Shown piece by piece: positions 48,301-57,307 of a stretch of 64,000 nt of DNA; within the stretch, counting starts at the first letter, position 1; every line of letters begins with the position of its first letter. Origin of the DNA: Istiophorus platypterus (lineage: Eukaryota; Chordata; Actinopteri; Istiophoriformes; Istiophoridae). Position numbers and translations under genes: made by a program. The stretch lies in contig CM029121.1 in NCBI GenBank assembly GCA_016859345.1, positions 160,829 through 224,828 on the forward strand. Reading direction: 5' to 3'. The notes beneath the pieces were generated by a model. That model was not told the origin of the DNA and did not search any database. It saw nothing but the letters and a program-made list of their open reading frames with translations.

Positions 48301-51300
48301 GCATAACTTGCCCCAGGTACATCTACTGGTGTTAATCGTGGTCGATTGGTCTTAGTTTTTGTGCCATCTTTCCAAGCTGCCTACTGTCTCTTGACACCAA
48401 TCTGTTCTTGGTTGTAAGCCCAGTCTTTTCCTGGGTGTCACTGACAAAGCCATACTCGTATCTTGCATAATATATATCCAGTGGATGTGCCGGGATGAAT
48501 CATCAGTGATTTTAAAATATCATGTTATGTAAAACAAAGTTTCTTTAAAAAAAAAAACAACAAAAAACAGTTTTTTAATCAGTTCAGTTTAGAAGAGACC
48601 ACATCAATGTCAGTGTTAGAGGATTGCATTAGATCTGCATTTTTTTATTTACACATTTTCTCAAATTTTTAAAAAGTAATTTAAACCTACACCAATGATG
48701 TGCATTTGTTCTCTCAGATCCTGGAGCTGATGCATCTTTGTGTGGTATGGCTGCCACCAGTGCTTCTGGTACTAATGCAGTGCGTTATGGAACTATGAGG
48801 GAAAATGTTATAAACCTGGAGGTGGTGCTTGCTGATGGGACTATCATACACACATCTGGAAAAGGTCGACGTCCTAGGTAACCCATAAAACCTGCTGTTT
48901 ACTGATATCATGTTTCAGGATTTCTGGTAGTAAACATAAACAGAAACTCACATTTTCAGTTTCGAGCTGCAAATATGCAACATTGCCTAATGCAGTTTTT
49001 TGGCTCCTATTCATGACTTCCTTCCCCATCTTCCTCATAATGAATCTTTAGGAAGACTTCAGCAGGCTACAACTTGACAAACCTGTTTGTTGGTTCAGAG
49101 GGAACTCTGGGGATCATCACTAAGACTACATTGCGCCTGTTCGGCATCCCAGAGGCTATGGTGTCAGCTGTCTGCTCTTTTCCCTGTGTCCAGGATGCTG
49201 TAGACAGCACAGTGCAGATCTTACAGGCTGGAGTACCCATTGCTCGCATCGGTGAGGAGATAATATGTAACATTTACACAACAAATAATTGCATGGTTTC
49301 CATATGTCAAGAGATTGTGTAAAGTTCATGTGTGCGTGTGTGTTATGGTGTGAATGGGTGTGTGTGTAGAGAGAGAGAGAGAGGGAAAGATGGTGGGCTC
49401 AACTTCCAGAACAGGGAGAGTGAGACACAAAGATGAAATTTTATCTAGCAAGAAGACTGCACTTAGGCAAACTTGATTATTCTACCATGCTATCTGTATA
49501 CCATGGGTGTTTTTGAATGCCAACACAAACTAGCTCTAATGCACAATGCACAATCAAAACAAGCAGCAAACAGTGGTAAATAATCAGTACTTACAGCAAC
49601 GACAGGACACGGTTGTATGAAAATATTTTTCTTTTAAACATTGACAAAAACATTTTACTGAAAAATAATAACTGCTGACATTCAAATCATCTACAAAATG
49701 TTTCTCTTCAGTGATTTTTGCCAGAGATGAACAGTATTGATAATGACAGATTCATCTATATGCATTTTGAGAGTGTCAAATTTCAGGCAGTCTCGGTTCA
49801 GTCTTGGGTTTTGGTAATACATCGGTGTTTGTTACCTCCACAATGCTAAGAATCTCAGGTTCTGTACGAATATGCAGAATGTTATCTAAAACTGCCATTG
49901 GGGTCATTCTATGTCAAATCAACAGAGTTCTCCTGACTGATCCTCTTGGATTTACTTAATACTTTATTTAAACAATATCATTGTAGCCAACAACTAGTAG
50001 GCAAAATTTTTGGCTTGTATCTTTTGAGGTTTCTGAGAGGATTTTAAAGAAGGAGCGGTGACCCTAATGAACGAGTGTTGCTTAAAAGTTCAATTAACCA
50101 TAACTTCTGAACTGTCAATGCTACATGATTGAAACTTTCAGGGTTTGTTTAAAATTATTAGGTTTCTTTAAGTTCCAAAATGGTTGGATATTTTCGAGTT
50201 GCCTATTTGCCAAGCAATGGCTTACTGAAAATTGTATTGAAAAATGCTTTTGTGCATTTGAGCCCACTATATCTTCACACTAAACCACATCTTTTTTATT
50301 TTTATATTTTTTAATATTTTAATATTCATCTTATGATACCTGCTTAGTAATTAGGGGCATCTCTACAAGAAACAAAAAATTCTGATTAATGAGGAATTAA
50401 AAATGAAAAAAAAAAAGACTTAATACCTAGACAGCCTAGACAACACTATGTTTGTGTGAAGTGTTAACCATGTTAATGTAGACTCTCCAGCAAGAAGCCG
50501 ACATCATCTAAATATAAAAGGAGGAATCTCTATCTATCTGTGTGTCTGTATTTCGATTTTCTCAACAACCTCTCATGTGATTGACTTCAAACTTCGCTGA
50601 GGACCCAAGGAAGTGTGGAGTTCCTTGCATGAGTGTTTCTCTAAAAGCTTCAAACATTGCTTTTCTACATATAACTTGATGTGAGGAAGAAGGTGAAACT
50701 GCACTATGAGGGAAGTGCAGCAACCAGACAATTTAGCACGCAATGACTAGGGTTTTAAGATAGGTCAAACTAAACTGTGATGGCATTTTTTTTGCTGTCA
50801 CTATCCACTAGTTGTTGGATGATGCACTCAAAAAACCTGCAAACTAGAGTAAAGCAGGCCAATCAGTCAGCCCCTATCACAAATTTTAAATGGGCACTGG
50901 ACTAGTTGTCTAAGTGACAGGTAAAACAACCACATAGAGATACAGGGAGAGAAGATTTATGACAACTGAGTTAAACAAGGAAGAGATGAACTTTTATTGA
51001 TCCCTCAGAAAAAGGCTTTTCTGTGGTAGGAGGATGATGGATTCGAAGCATAAAATAGTTTGAAAATAGATTAAAATCAATTATTAACAGTCAGAAAATG
51101 TTTTTTAAAATATGTTTGAGCAAAAGCTGACAGTAGAATGACCTATTAATATGCATTACACTTATATTTGTCTTCTTTCTCTGTGTGCTCTGTATGTTAT
51201 CCAGAGTTTCTGGATGATGTGATGATTGATGCATGCAACAGGTTCAGTTGTCTATCCTACCCTGTGACCCCGACCCTGTTTCTGGAGTTCCACGGCTCTG

Positions 51301-52956
51301 AGCAAAGCCTTGCAGAACAAGTCAACACAACTGGTGTGTGTGTGTACAAACTAGAAACAAAAATAAATCATGTATTTCTAACAACGGAGGACACATACAA
51401 CTGCTATTGGATGAATACTTACAGTTTCTTCAAAAAATATTCAGACAATCATTTTCTGCACATTTTATTGTATTGGAAATTTAATTTTAGATGAATAAAA
51501 CAGACATTTTTCAATCTAGACTTAATAACACAAAATGACATGGTGAAAAATGTTTTGAGAGTTTTTTGCTAATTTTTTAAAAATTAAAATGGAAATCTCT
51601 CATTTATAGAAGTTAGCTGGACCACTCAAGGATAGTCCGAGACCGTTTTGCTGACAGGTGAACCGAGGCCCTTCTTGTCATGTCAGGGAGGATACTCAAT
51701 TTGTCTGGACCACAAGCTCTAGGAAGAATTCTAGTAGTATCAGATTTCTTCCATTTCACAATTATAGAGGTGTTCCTGGGAATACTCAAAGCTTTAAAAA
51801 TGCTTTTATAACCTTGCACTGACCTATGCACAGTTGCCTTTCAACAGTAATATTGTTGAGATCTAGAGTGAGCCACAGACTTCATAGCTGTGTAAAGCCA
51901 ATTCAGTTTGCTTTGGTGGATTCAAATCAAGTTCTAGACACCTTTAGAATATAATTAGAGCAAATAGGATGTATTTGACCACAACTGGAAGTATCCCAGC
52001 AAACTGTCTGAATACTTACTTCTGCATTGTGCACAACACTTCCCCTCTTACATGACTGCACAGTCATGCATGGTATGTGCATTTGATTCATTTTGAATGA
52101 ATTATGTGCCAGTTCAAATTTGTTTAAATTTCAGAGTGACAGCCCTAGCATGTTAGTGTGCTAACTATGAGCATTAAACCTCCAGGACTGGAAGTAGAGT
52201 GTGAAGTGGTTTTAGTGTGGTCAAATAGAGATACTACAACTTCTACGCTTACCACATGGTGTAGTCCTCGAACTTTCGTCCTTGTTCCCATTCACCTGTT
52301 TGCCCCTGCCCATTCACAGACCTGTTTCCACTTCCCTAATCAGCCCTGCACCACTTCTTCAAACCTTTTATCCCTAGTCTTTTTCTGCTATCTTTCTCTG
52401 TCTATTATCTTTTTTTGTTCCTGATTGTGTACCTGCCTATTTACTCATCTGCCCACTTGTTTCTGTCCACCTGTAAAACATTTTTTAGTAAATGTTACTT
52501 AATTGCATCAGCCTGCTTTTGTGTGATTGCATCAGCGCCCTTTCCCCTGTTTTCCTGGCTGTAGCTGTGAAATGACAGAATCATTTTTCATTTATTTGTG
52601 TTTCTACAGAGGACATCACTCAGAGTAACAGAGGTTCAGATTTCCAGTGGGCTCAAAATGCAGAAATGAGGCACCGGCTGTGGAAAGCTCGTCATGATGC
52701 CTGGTATGCTGCTATGGCTCTCAGACCTGGCTGCAAGGTAAATAATGTCAACTGCCATTTTACCTGTGGTAAAGCGAGCTGATTTTAATGTTTCTGTAGT
52801 GTTACTGTGTTTCTGCTTCACCCCTAGCCCAGAGTGATAGCTCTGTGCTTTACTAACGCCCTAACCATACTGCGGGATTTGCATGTCTTACTTTTCTGTT
52901 TAAATCCTAGTGCTCACAAACCTGATGCTGTTTTAGTTCTGTGACCTTCTCTTCAC

Positions 52957-53024
<68 letters not shown>

Positions 53025-53032
53025 GGTTGGTT

Positions 53033-53078
<46 letters not shown>

Positions 53079-56000
53079 GTTTGGTGTGTGTGTGTTGGTT
53101 GGTGTGTAGGCCTATGCTACAGATGTGTGTGTCCCTCTTTCTCGACTGTCACAAATCATTATGGAGACAAAGGAGGACCTGGTTGAAAACAGACTTACAG
53201 GTGAGCATGGTGATTCAGTGTTAATGATGATAAATATGCTTGATATGACTCAGGCAGGGGTTTTAAAAACATGCTAAACTAAATCCTGTCCTGCCCCAAA
53301 ACAAATTAGTAGTTTTTTTTTTTGTTTGTTTTTTTCACAGATTGAGTAATCATAAAACATACTCATTTCCTGATTGAGTAATTACACAGGCCAAATACAA
53401 AGTCTTACTTGTGTGGTTGACTTATTGTATAGAATATTCTAACATGTATGAAAGTGCACATCAGGAGCAATTTCTTTCCCACCATAATTGAAATGCCACT
53501 GTAGCAGCTGAAAAACCTTACTTTCTTTTGTTTCTAGTGGTGTAACTTCTAACCTAGCTGCAATTATATTTAAGTGTACTCCGTGATTTATCAGTACCCC
53601 AGGATGCATTAATACATTGCGACTTCATTTTAGTGTTTACTGTAGATACAAGTGCTCACAGACACATCAAATTGGATGCACCTGCACTGCAGGACAGTGC
53701 TTGACCATAAGTTGGTGATGCAAACTGTTATTGGTTGCGGTTACTTGAATTGTTGTTTAATTGAACATTAGATTTTCAAAACAAAGCAAAATTTAATAAC
53801 TTAATAATTTCCAGTGATGGTTGCAAATAATTAAATTTAGTCAGGCAACACCTAGTTTTAATCATCATCTTTCTATGGGACTCAAGATGTTTGCTTCTAA
53901 AGAAAGTATATGATGCACGTCAAACACAAACACCAGTTTTGTTTTGTTTTTTTAATGTAAAGTCCTAGACACTGGATGCATTTTGAATCACATTCATTCA
54001 ACAGAAATGCAGCAGGTCTACACATTTGCTGGCTGGGCACATCTGGCTTCTGTACCCTGACTGCTACTTCTGTTAGTATAGTTTGTTGATACAATCATCT
54101 GTAAACGGGTCAAAATAGGGGAAAAATAAGGGCTGCAGCTGCCTTGTACCCCCCTTTTAAAATGTCAGACAACAGTGAAAAATACTATATAATTTCTCAG
54201 GGTCCACCGCAGTGACTTCAAATGCGAAAGGGAAAAAAGAATGCTGTGATTAATTACAAAAAAGATGCACAGGGGGTAGGGGTAACTAATCAGTCATGGA
54301 CATTTCTGTTTATGAGGCTGTTGTTACTATTGTGGTCCACCCAAAAATCATTTTGTTTTCCAGTAGAATGAGAGTGCTCTCAACTTTTAGGTCCCATAGC
54401 AGGTCATGTAGGTGATGGTAACTTCCACTGTTTGATGGTGGTGGACCCCAATGACCCAGAGGAGCTGCAGAGGGTCCATCTTTTCACTAACAGACTGGCC
54501 AGGTAATGCATTTCTAAACCTCTCCTCTCTTGTCCCCTGACAGTTATCACTTTCTCACAAATCCCCCATCAGACAAACTTTCCCCATGTGTATACCTTAC
54601 AAACTAATGCTTAGTTTTGAGACCTACTTCAGTGAAGTTGAAATCCAATTCAACAATATCGTCCACCTTATTTGATACATTTACTGTACAGCCGCTGTAT
54701 TTTCTATCAACATGGAATTCAACCTTGCAAGTTTTTGATTGAAGTCCAGATTTTCCTCTAATAACCTCCACTGACATTTACAGCACAATGTAGACCTGTA
54801 ATTCTTTATGATAAAAACAAATTGCAATTTTTTCAAGGTTGTACAAGTGTATGCTTTAAGCTTCAGTAATTGTTCAGCCTTGGGGCTATTTAGGTAGAAA
54901 GGCCCCACAGCTCCCTTTTTGAATCTTATTATTTTGTATCATTCACTTCACCTTTCTCCTCTCCCTAATTCACCCTACACTTGGCTTAGTCCTTTTCACT
55001 CTGCTTCCTTTAGAAAAATTCCCCGCCGTTTTGATATCACACTCATCCATATCCTTGAGTTGATATTGATTTCAAAGGACTTGAAGTGTGGGATTTGAAA
55101 AGTTAATTTGGTATCAATCCAAAATCTATTTTGAAAGATTTATACAGAATGATCTTGATATTTAGGTATAAGATTAGTAAAAGTTGAAAAGGGATAGTTA
55201 TAAACTTTGAAATGGTTGTGGTGAATGGGTTAATATTTAATGTACAAGGTTAAAAATGTTTTTAGTTTTTAAGTTGGAGATGGATACGGTTGTATGCAAA
55301 CATTTGGGCATCCCAGGGTAAAAACATTTTACATTTGTATTGATAATGATAATAACATTTATAATATATTACACATATTAGAATAATACATTTTATATAA
55401 GTGGGAGCCTTTCATAGCAAATTTTCAAAAACAAGCAACAATGCATCAACATTGAACAACATAGAATCCAACAAAGCAATAATAAGTAAATACAATTGGT
55501 ATAAAATCATACTATAATCAGTAGAAATTAGATGGAATATGCCAGTTGAAAGTGTGTCTTGAGATGGGATTTGAAGGAAAGTCAATATTTTGAATCTCAT
55601 GTGGAGAATCCAGAGGTGAGAGGCGAAACGACTGAAGACTCTGTAACCCATGGTACAAGGGTACATAGTAAGAAGGTATATTGTAAATACAACCCCTGCA
55701 GCAAACATTAAAAATGGGCATTTCTTCAAATTTTAATGCAGTCAATTTTTATTTCATGAACTCTGAAAAAAATTATGGTGCAATTTTATGAGCAAAAGAA
55801 TCAGAACCCTACTAAGTCATTACCTAGTACCCCCCCCCCTTTTGCATTTCAAGTTCTTGTATATTTTTGGACAAACAGTATGTTAATACCAAAAATTGAT
55901 TAACTTCCATGATTTTTGACTTCCTGATCTCTGGCCTTGATTCAGGCTCTCTGTCTCTAATATTTTTTTCCTTCAGAACAATGCAAAACTTATTTTAAAT

Positions 56001-57307
56001 ACCATTAAGGTGGCTCACTAAATTCCTTCTTTGAAACTGACATACCATCCAGTTTAATAGTCAAGTGGTAAAACAATTTGTTACAGAACTTCTATGCAAG
56101 GCCTGGCCTTCCAGGGTAATGTTAAAGGTTTAGTGTGTTGCCCAAAGACAATTTCACATGTGGCCTGGAGGAATCTGAGGGCTCAAATCTGAGGGCTCAA
56201 ACTACCATGCACAGTACTATGCAAAGGTTTTAGAAGGTTAAAATGTTCAGATTCTTATACATCACCTATCTGAACAGTCCCAGATTCATTCTACAGCATT
56301 ATGATCCCAAACAATCAGCCGGAGCCAATAAGAGCTGTCTTCAGCCACAGGAAGAACAAGGAGTCCAGCATAGTCCTATGGCCCCGCCAGAACCCTGAGC
56401 TCAACATCATTGCGCTAGTCTGGGATTACACAAAGAGATGGAAGCAAGTGTGACAGCCTGACCTGTAGACGACCTGCGGTACTTGCAAAGTACCGTGGCA
56501 AAAGAATAATAATGCTGTTTTAAGAGACAAAGGGTGGTCACACCAAATATTGATTTGATTTTTTTTCACACTGTGAAGTAAAGTGAAATAAAAACTGCTC
56601 ACTACATTTTTTTAAAAAAAGCTACTCAGAAGCTACTCGACTGTAATAGCGGAAAAAGCAAAAAATCTTCTAGAGGGCTCATTGTGGGCCTGTTGTTAAA
56701 ACAAAAATACAAAGATTCTCCTGTACATCTATTTTTAGGTGTGTGAGAGAATGGTTTGTCAGACTCGATCTTTCTTAACAGGTGACACTTCATGTAGGGA
56801 CCTGAATGTAGTTGCATTGAGATATTAAAACGGAAACTGTAATGTTGAGGTATAATGTGAAAAAAATCTTTTTTTTTTTTTTTTTAAATGTTAATATAAA
56901 AAATGTTAAATGTATGAGTTTGCAGTTAAGATCAAGTTACTTCTAGAAGCTAGAGTAGATTTTAGTAGCTACAATAGTTACTGTAGTAGTTACTGTTTAG
57001 TTTTATGATAAATACTGTAACATTAACATTTTAAAGGTAAAGATAGCAGTTGGTAGGAGTTACTGAATACATTTTTTTTTTTTTTGCAGTAAAATAACGT
57101 TTGTTTCCCTCTAGGCGGGCTCTGGCCATGGATGGTACCTGTACAGGGGAGCATGGAGTGGGTTTAGGGAAAAGAGCACTACTGTGTGAGGAGATGGGAC
57201 CCATGGCTATCCAGGTCATGCAGGGTCTTAAGGATGCCCTTGACCCAAAAAATGTGATGAATCCTGGGAAAATTCTCCAGCCAAGAGAACCAAAAACAGT
57301 ATATTAG
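27018..57307 (+). CDS. ldhd: D-lactate dehydrogenase, mitochondrial (whole gene, eleven exons)
   Basis: Joined: 27018-27110, 36396-36508, 43026-43167, 43556-43697, 48718-48877, 49052-49251, 51205-51333, 52610-52737, 53110-53200, 54391-54502, 57115-57307. Total 1503 nt, 500 codons plus TAG; every phase closes and every intron is GT-AG. The enzyme oxidises D-lactate and related D-2-hydroxyacids to 2-oxoacids in mitochondria, using FAD. Residues 1-31 are basic, rich in Leu/Arg and free of acidic residues for the first 26, as in a matrix targeting peptide. The FAD-binding domain holds PFGTGTGLEGG (101-111), TVEPGVTRKALN, DPGADASLCGMAATSASGTN and GSEGTLGI. The C-terminal domain holds HVGDGNFH (His405, His412) and GTCTGEHGVG (Glu449), spaced as in the metal site of this family. 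Nothing essential appears lost. Start context is good (A at -3, G at +4). Introns are large and full of transposons. Confidence 0.96.
27111..28089. other. Start of ldhd intron 1
   Basis: The first 700 bases have several CpGs and a GACGTCATTTCCG stretch near 27789, possibly promoter-proximal regulatory DNA. After that the text turns A/T-rich. No exon was seen. Confidence 0.35.
28090..29286 (-). pseudogene. Decayed Tc1-like transposon in ldhd intron 1
   Basis: The ends are related in inverted form ('cagttattggcac' at left; 'gtgccaataatttaaaccaggactgtata' at right). The minus strand retains a degraded transposase block where 'aaacatg...atcatgctgtggggctgcttttctgc' once read KHGGGSIMLWG-like. The 160-codon plus-strand frame at 28200-28682 is its antisense shadow. 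Confidence 0.75.
29287..30340. other. ldhd intron 1, unassigned A/T-rich stretch
   Basis: No family or exon was recognised here. Confidence 0.4.
30340..30960. mobile_element. DNA-transposon remnant in ldhd intron 1
   Basis: 'gtggtgtggaatccacaaggagttggaaata' and 'attgctgcagttttgttggatgcaca', and later 'cattacactgccaccatgaacatggattggtgaaacaaggcag', are texts I associate with fish Tc1-like relics. Transposase remnants are unreadable. Confidence 0.5.
31330..33310 (-). mobile_element. LINE remnant (endonuclease and RT) in ldhd intron 1
   Basis: On the minus strand from 33310 down: endonuclease-like scraps, a basic linker, MWQDVGNITD with a GPDSIPGHALKA block (about 32334-32075), then RT blocks LNDYREVALMPVIMNCMERLV (split by stops nearby), an ALTHLENPN/RMLFIDS block near 31750 and an RPQPIRMGNYTSS block near 31600. 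I think it is one of the fish Rex1/CR1-like LINEs but cannot fix the clade. Many stops are present. Confidence 0.7.
33310..34262. other. ldhd intron 1, unassigned stretch
   Basis: A/T-rich, one T-run at 33922-33935. No element or exon was recognised. Confidence 0.35.
34290..34345 (+). repeat. Teleost 'TTTAGGGGTCGCCACAGCGAATCA' repeat
   Basis: A short text seen throughout fish genomes (TTCGGCTTTTCCCTTTAGGG then GTCGCCACAGCGAATCA), embedded in a pyrimidine-rich tract. Confidence 0.6.
34363..34495. repeat. TA-rich microsatellite
   Basis: TA repeats with TGTATG and TACAGATA interruptions. Tyr/Ile-rich frames here are artefacts. Confidence 0.95.
34560..34800 (+). repeat. Repeat pair, copy 2, with internal (TG)n
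   Basis: Second copy of the 26290-26460 repeat. Here the GTGTG of copy 1 has grown into a pure (TG) run at about 34677-34718, showing microsatellite expansion inside a repeat. Confidence 0.6.
34900..35310 (+). repeat. Teleost repeat with 'aggtcaaaggtcaagctgaaggtcactgtgacct'
   Basis: Contains AGGTCAAAGGTCAAGCTGAA, GGTCACTGTGACCTCACAAA and 'tctactacgatggttat'. It is a family common in fish, with half-sites that look like nuclear-receptor elements by chance of ancestry. It is in ldhd intron 1. Confidence 0.6.
35311..36328. other. ldhd intron 1, unassigned stretch
   Basis: No recognised repeat or exon; the open frames here are short. Confidence 0.35.
36327..36394. repeat. (TG)n(CG)n microsatellite abutting ldhd exon 2
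   Basis: About 40 bases of TG then 17 of CG then CACACGCACA, all strictly alternating purine/pyrimidine, ending at the exon 2 acceptor AG. Confidence 0.97.
36396..36508 (+). CDS. ldhd: ldhd exon 2 (codons 32-68, Arg69 split)
   Basis: Encodes SAALDSVLPAF and AVREQHGKDESVHR, the conserved start of the mature enzyme. The acceptor cacgcacag directly follows a (TG)n(CG)n microsatellite. Donor ACAG/gttagt. Confidence 0.9.
36570..37255 (+). pseudogene. Tc1-like transposon remnant in ldhd intron 2
   Basis: Starts 'tgctggtcaaaagctttggaacacc', a known type of Tc1 end. 37080-37160 reads RPAQSPDLNPMELVWD, the acidic-residue block of Tc1 transposase, followed by stops. Most of the transposase is missing and a fold-back (36644-36809) occupies its left part. 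Confidence 0.75.
36644..36809. repeat. Long fold-back, arms about 77 nt, loop 11 nt
   Basis: 36644-36721 and 36733-36809 are reverse complements with only a few mismatches and an indel. The inner arm sequence is 'cattacttacctttgcaccatgt'. Confidence 0.9.
37265..39990 (-). mobile_element. L2-type LINE 3' part, split by a Tc1 insertion
   Basis: Minus strand: 39990-39776 carries the QGSVLGP-like RT block; 38198 downward carries MLPLGNIISKHSINFLYHAD then a DDTQLYL-like catalytic box (YADD here HADD), SNDILTLDSISLASSTT, then the C-terminal GERAFSYQAPLQWNDL block, ending in a TTTATTTA-rich tail near 37277. It has many frameshifts. It is the same family as the fragments at 4130 and 21660. Confidence 0.8.
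38199..39775 (+). mobile_element. Tc1-like transposon, nearly full length, inserted in the LINE
   Basis: About 1.58 kb with inverted ends GGGTAAAATAA(A/G)TATTGAACAC. The transposase start MGKSKELSQDLGNLIVAKH is at 38569. The N-terminal DNA-binding half is open to 38880; stops and shifts follow. Catalytic blocks are still visible: WSDET near 39020, FQQDNDPKH near 39258, and SPDLNPTENPWKELKIR near 39350. It is inactive but young enough to read. Confidence 0.88.
40050..40370 (+). other. Unassigned 106-codon open frame in ldhd intron 2
   Basis: Encodes a Lys/Gln/Ser-rich polypeptide with GVLTPLTGCVNSNLPHNESN and RTIPDLKMSGQKGEAHATK. It begins next to a pyrimidine-tract AG (gctttgatttcag), so it could be a stray exon or an unknown repeat. 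I do not recognise it. Confidence 0.25.
40371..42235. other. ldhd intron 2, repeats of unknown class
   Basis: A/T-rich. 42060-42215 carries fish-repeat text ('gaggtcctcaacaatacacacatgaaatttgaag' ... 'ggacggacagacagagaca'). No exon was found. Confidence 0.4.
42236..42830 (-). mobile_element. Tc1-like transposon fragment in ldhd intron 2
   Basis: 'aaggatgtaccaaattgttgatttgaccacccctaattttttctgccat' and 'taattgtccagttacttatgag' followed by 'cttgaattaaagctgaaagtct' are from the same Tc1-like family as 17225-17900 and 45110-45502, but the other end of the element. Confidence 0.65.
43026..43167 (+). CDS. ldhd: ldhd exon 3 (codons 69-116)
   Basis: Acceptor ctgctgttgag, then the A closing Arg69. Encodes PPDVVVFPHCVEEVIALTK and PIIPFGTGTGLEGGVSAVK, the pyrophosphate-binding loop of the FAD domain. 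Donor AAG/gtgaga. Confidence 0.93.
43556..43697 (+). CDS. ldhd: ldhd exon 4 (codons 117-163, Asp164 split)
   Basis: Acceptor ttctacccttag. Encodes GGVCFSLRNMDQVLDLHQED, VTVEPGVTRKALNAYLRD and LWFPV. Donor GTTG/gtcagt. Confidence 0.95.
43698..45109. other. ldhd intron 4, first part
   Basis: No known element was recognised. The 150-codon minus-strand frame at 43932-44384 has no family resemblance and poor amino-acid makeup for a gene. Confidence 0.4.
45110..45502 (-). mobile_element. Tc1-like fragment cut off by a LINE
   Basis: Matches the 17240-17460 copy ('gaatgttttgggtgattatccatctgtactgtgaagc', 'gccctgtactcttcagagttcatcctgctac') and stops abruptly at about 45502, where the LINE begins. Confidence 0.65.
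45503..48480 (-). mobile_element. LINE with restriction-like endonuclease (R2/NeSL-type), decayed
   Basis: Minus strand, from 48480 down: a CxxxC zinc-finger-like block (CGKLCKNEHGQRIHMAKVKC, about 48315-48250), a basic region, an RT start SVSAPGPSCLPYIIYK (about 47530-47480), RT scraps, the C-terminal zinc knuckle CALCSGRGSLEHILSSC (46030-45975) and the endonuclease end FSDSTKQQIMVGLTLPLEGH with QKHAKYQELKEQCR (45720-45590). The order zinc finger, RT, CCHC, endonuclease at the 3' end fits the restriction-like-endonuclease LINE group. Frameshifts occur throughout. Confidence 0.75.
48718..48877 (+). CDS. ldhd: ldhd exon 5 (codons 164-216, Arg217 split)
   Basis: Acceptor gttctctcag. Encodes DPGADASLCGMAATSASGTN, AVRYGTMRENVINLEVVLAD and GKGRRP. 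Donor CTAG/gtaacc. Confidence 0.95.
49052..49251 (+). CDS. ldhd: ldhd exon 6 (codons 217-283, Glu284 split)
   Basis: Acceptor aatctttag. Encodes KTSAGYNLTNLFVGSEGTLG, IITKTTLRLFGIPEA and VQILQAGVPIARI. Donor ATCG/gtgagg. This is the longest internal exon. Confidence 0.95.
49252..51204. other. ldhd intron 6
   Basis: Contains short TG and GA tracts (49330-49385) and a repeat-like stretch at 50515-50760 ('gattttctcaacaacctctcatgtgattgacttcaaacttcgctgaggac') seen in other fish sequences. No exon was recognised. Confidence 0.45.
51205..51333 (+). CDS. ldhd: ldhd exon 7 (codons 284-326, Glu327 split)
   Basis: Acceptor gttatccag. Encodes EFLDDVMIDACNRFSCLSYP and TPTLFLEFHGSEQSLAEQ. Donor ACTG/gtgtgt, itself the start of a short GT run. 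Confidence 0.94.
51395..52035 (-). mobile_element. DNA-transposon relic in ldhd intron 7
   Basis: Bounded by 'tgaatacttacagtttc' and 'gtctgaatacttacttctgc'. The interior ('tgctgacaggtgaaccgaggcccttct', 'gatttcttccatttcacaattatagaggtg') resembles a decayed Tc1-type relic. The coding part is unreadable. Confidence 0.5.
52610..52737 (+). CDS. ldhd: ldhd exon 8 (codons 327-369)
   Basis: Acceptor gtgtttctacag. Encodes GSDFQWAQNAEMRHRLWKAR and HDAWYAAMALRPGCK. Donor AAG/gtaaat, phase 0. Confidence 0.95.
52959..53109. repeat. GT microsatellite ending at the ldhd exon 9 acceptor
   Basis: About 150 bases of GT with TGGTTGG interruptions. The last TGTGTAG supplies the 3' splice site. Confidence 0.97.
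53110..53200 (+). CDS. ldhd: ldhd exon 9 (codons 370-399, Gly400 split)
   Basis: Encodes AYATDVCVPLSRLSQIIMET and KEDLVENRLT. The acceptor ggtgtgtag is the end of a 150-base GT-rich tract. Donor ACAG/gtgagc. Confidence 0.92.
53201..54390. other. ldhd intron 9
   Basis: A/T-rich with no recognised element or extra exon. Confidence 0.4.
54391..54502 (+). CDS. ldhd: ldhd exon 10 (codons 400-436, Arg437 split)
   Basis: Acceptor caacttttag. Encodes GPIAGHVGDGNFHCLMVVDP and NDPEELQRVHLFTNRLA, with the two His of the metal site. Donor CCAG/gtaatg. Confidence 0.95.
54503..57114. other. ldhd intron 10
   Basis: Mostly A/T-rich. 55400-55790 has dispersed-repeat character. A C-run is at 55831-55838 and T-runs at 56868-56885 and 57073-57085. 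A Tc1-like fragment lies at 56205-56520. Confidence 0.45.
56205..56520 (+). pseudogene. Tc1-like transposon fragment in ldhd intron 10
   Basis: Begins with an end-like 'acagtactatgcaaaggttttag'. 56380-56450 reads RQNPELNIIALVWDYTKR, the third catalytic block of a Tc1 transposase. The element is strongly shortened. Confidence 0.7.
57115..57307 (+). CDS. ldhd: ldhd exon 11 coding part (codons 437-500, stop)
   Basis: Acceptor gtttccctctag. Encodes RALAMDGTCTGEHGVGLGKR and later LDPKNVMNPGKIL, ending at TAG. The NPGKI motif near the C-terminus is shared by this flavoenzyme family. Confidence 0.96.

Noticed and set aside
52941..53224. Cys/Val-rich frames that run into ldhd exon 9
   Set aside because: The repeat part is microsatellite; only 53110-53200 is coding, and in the ldhd frame.
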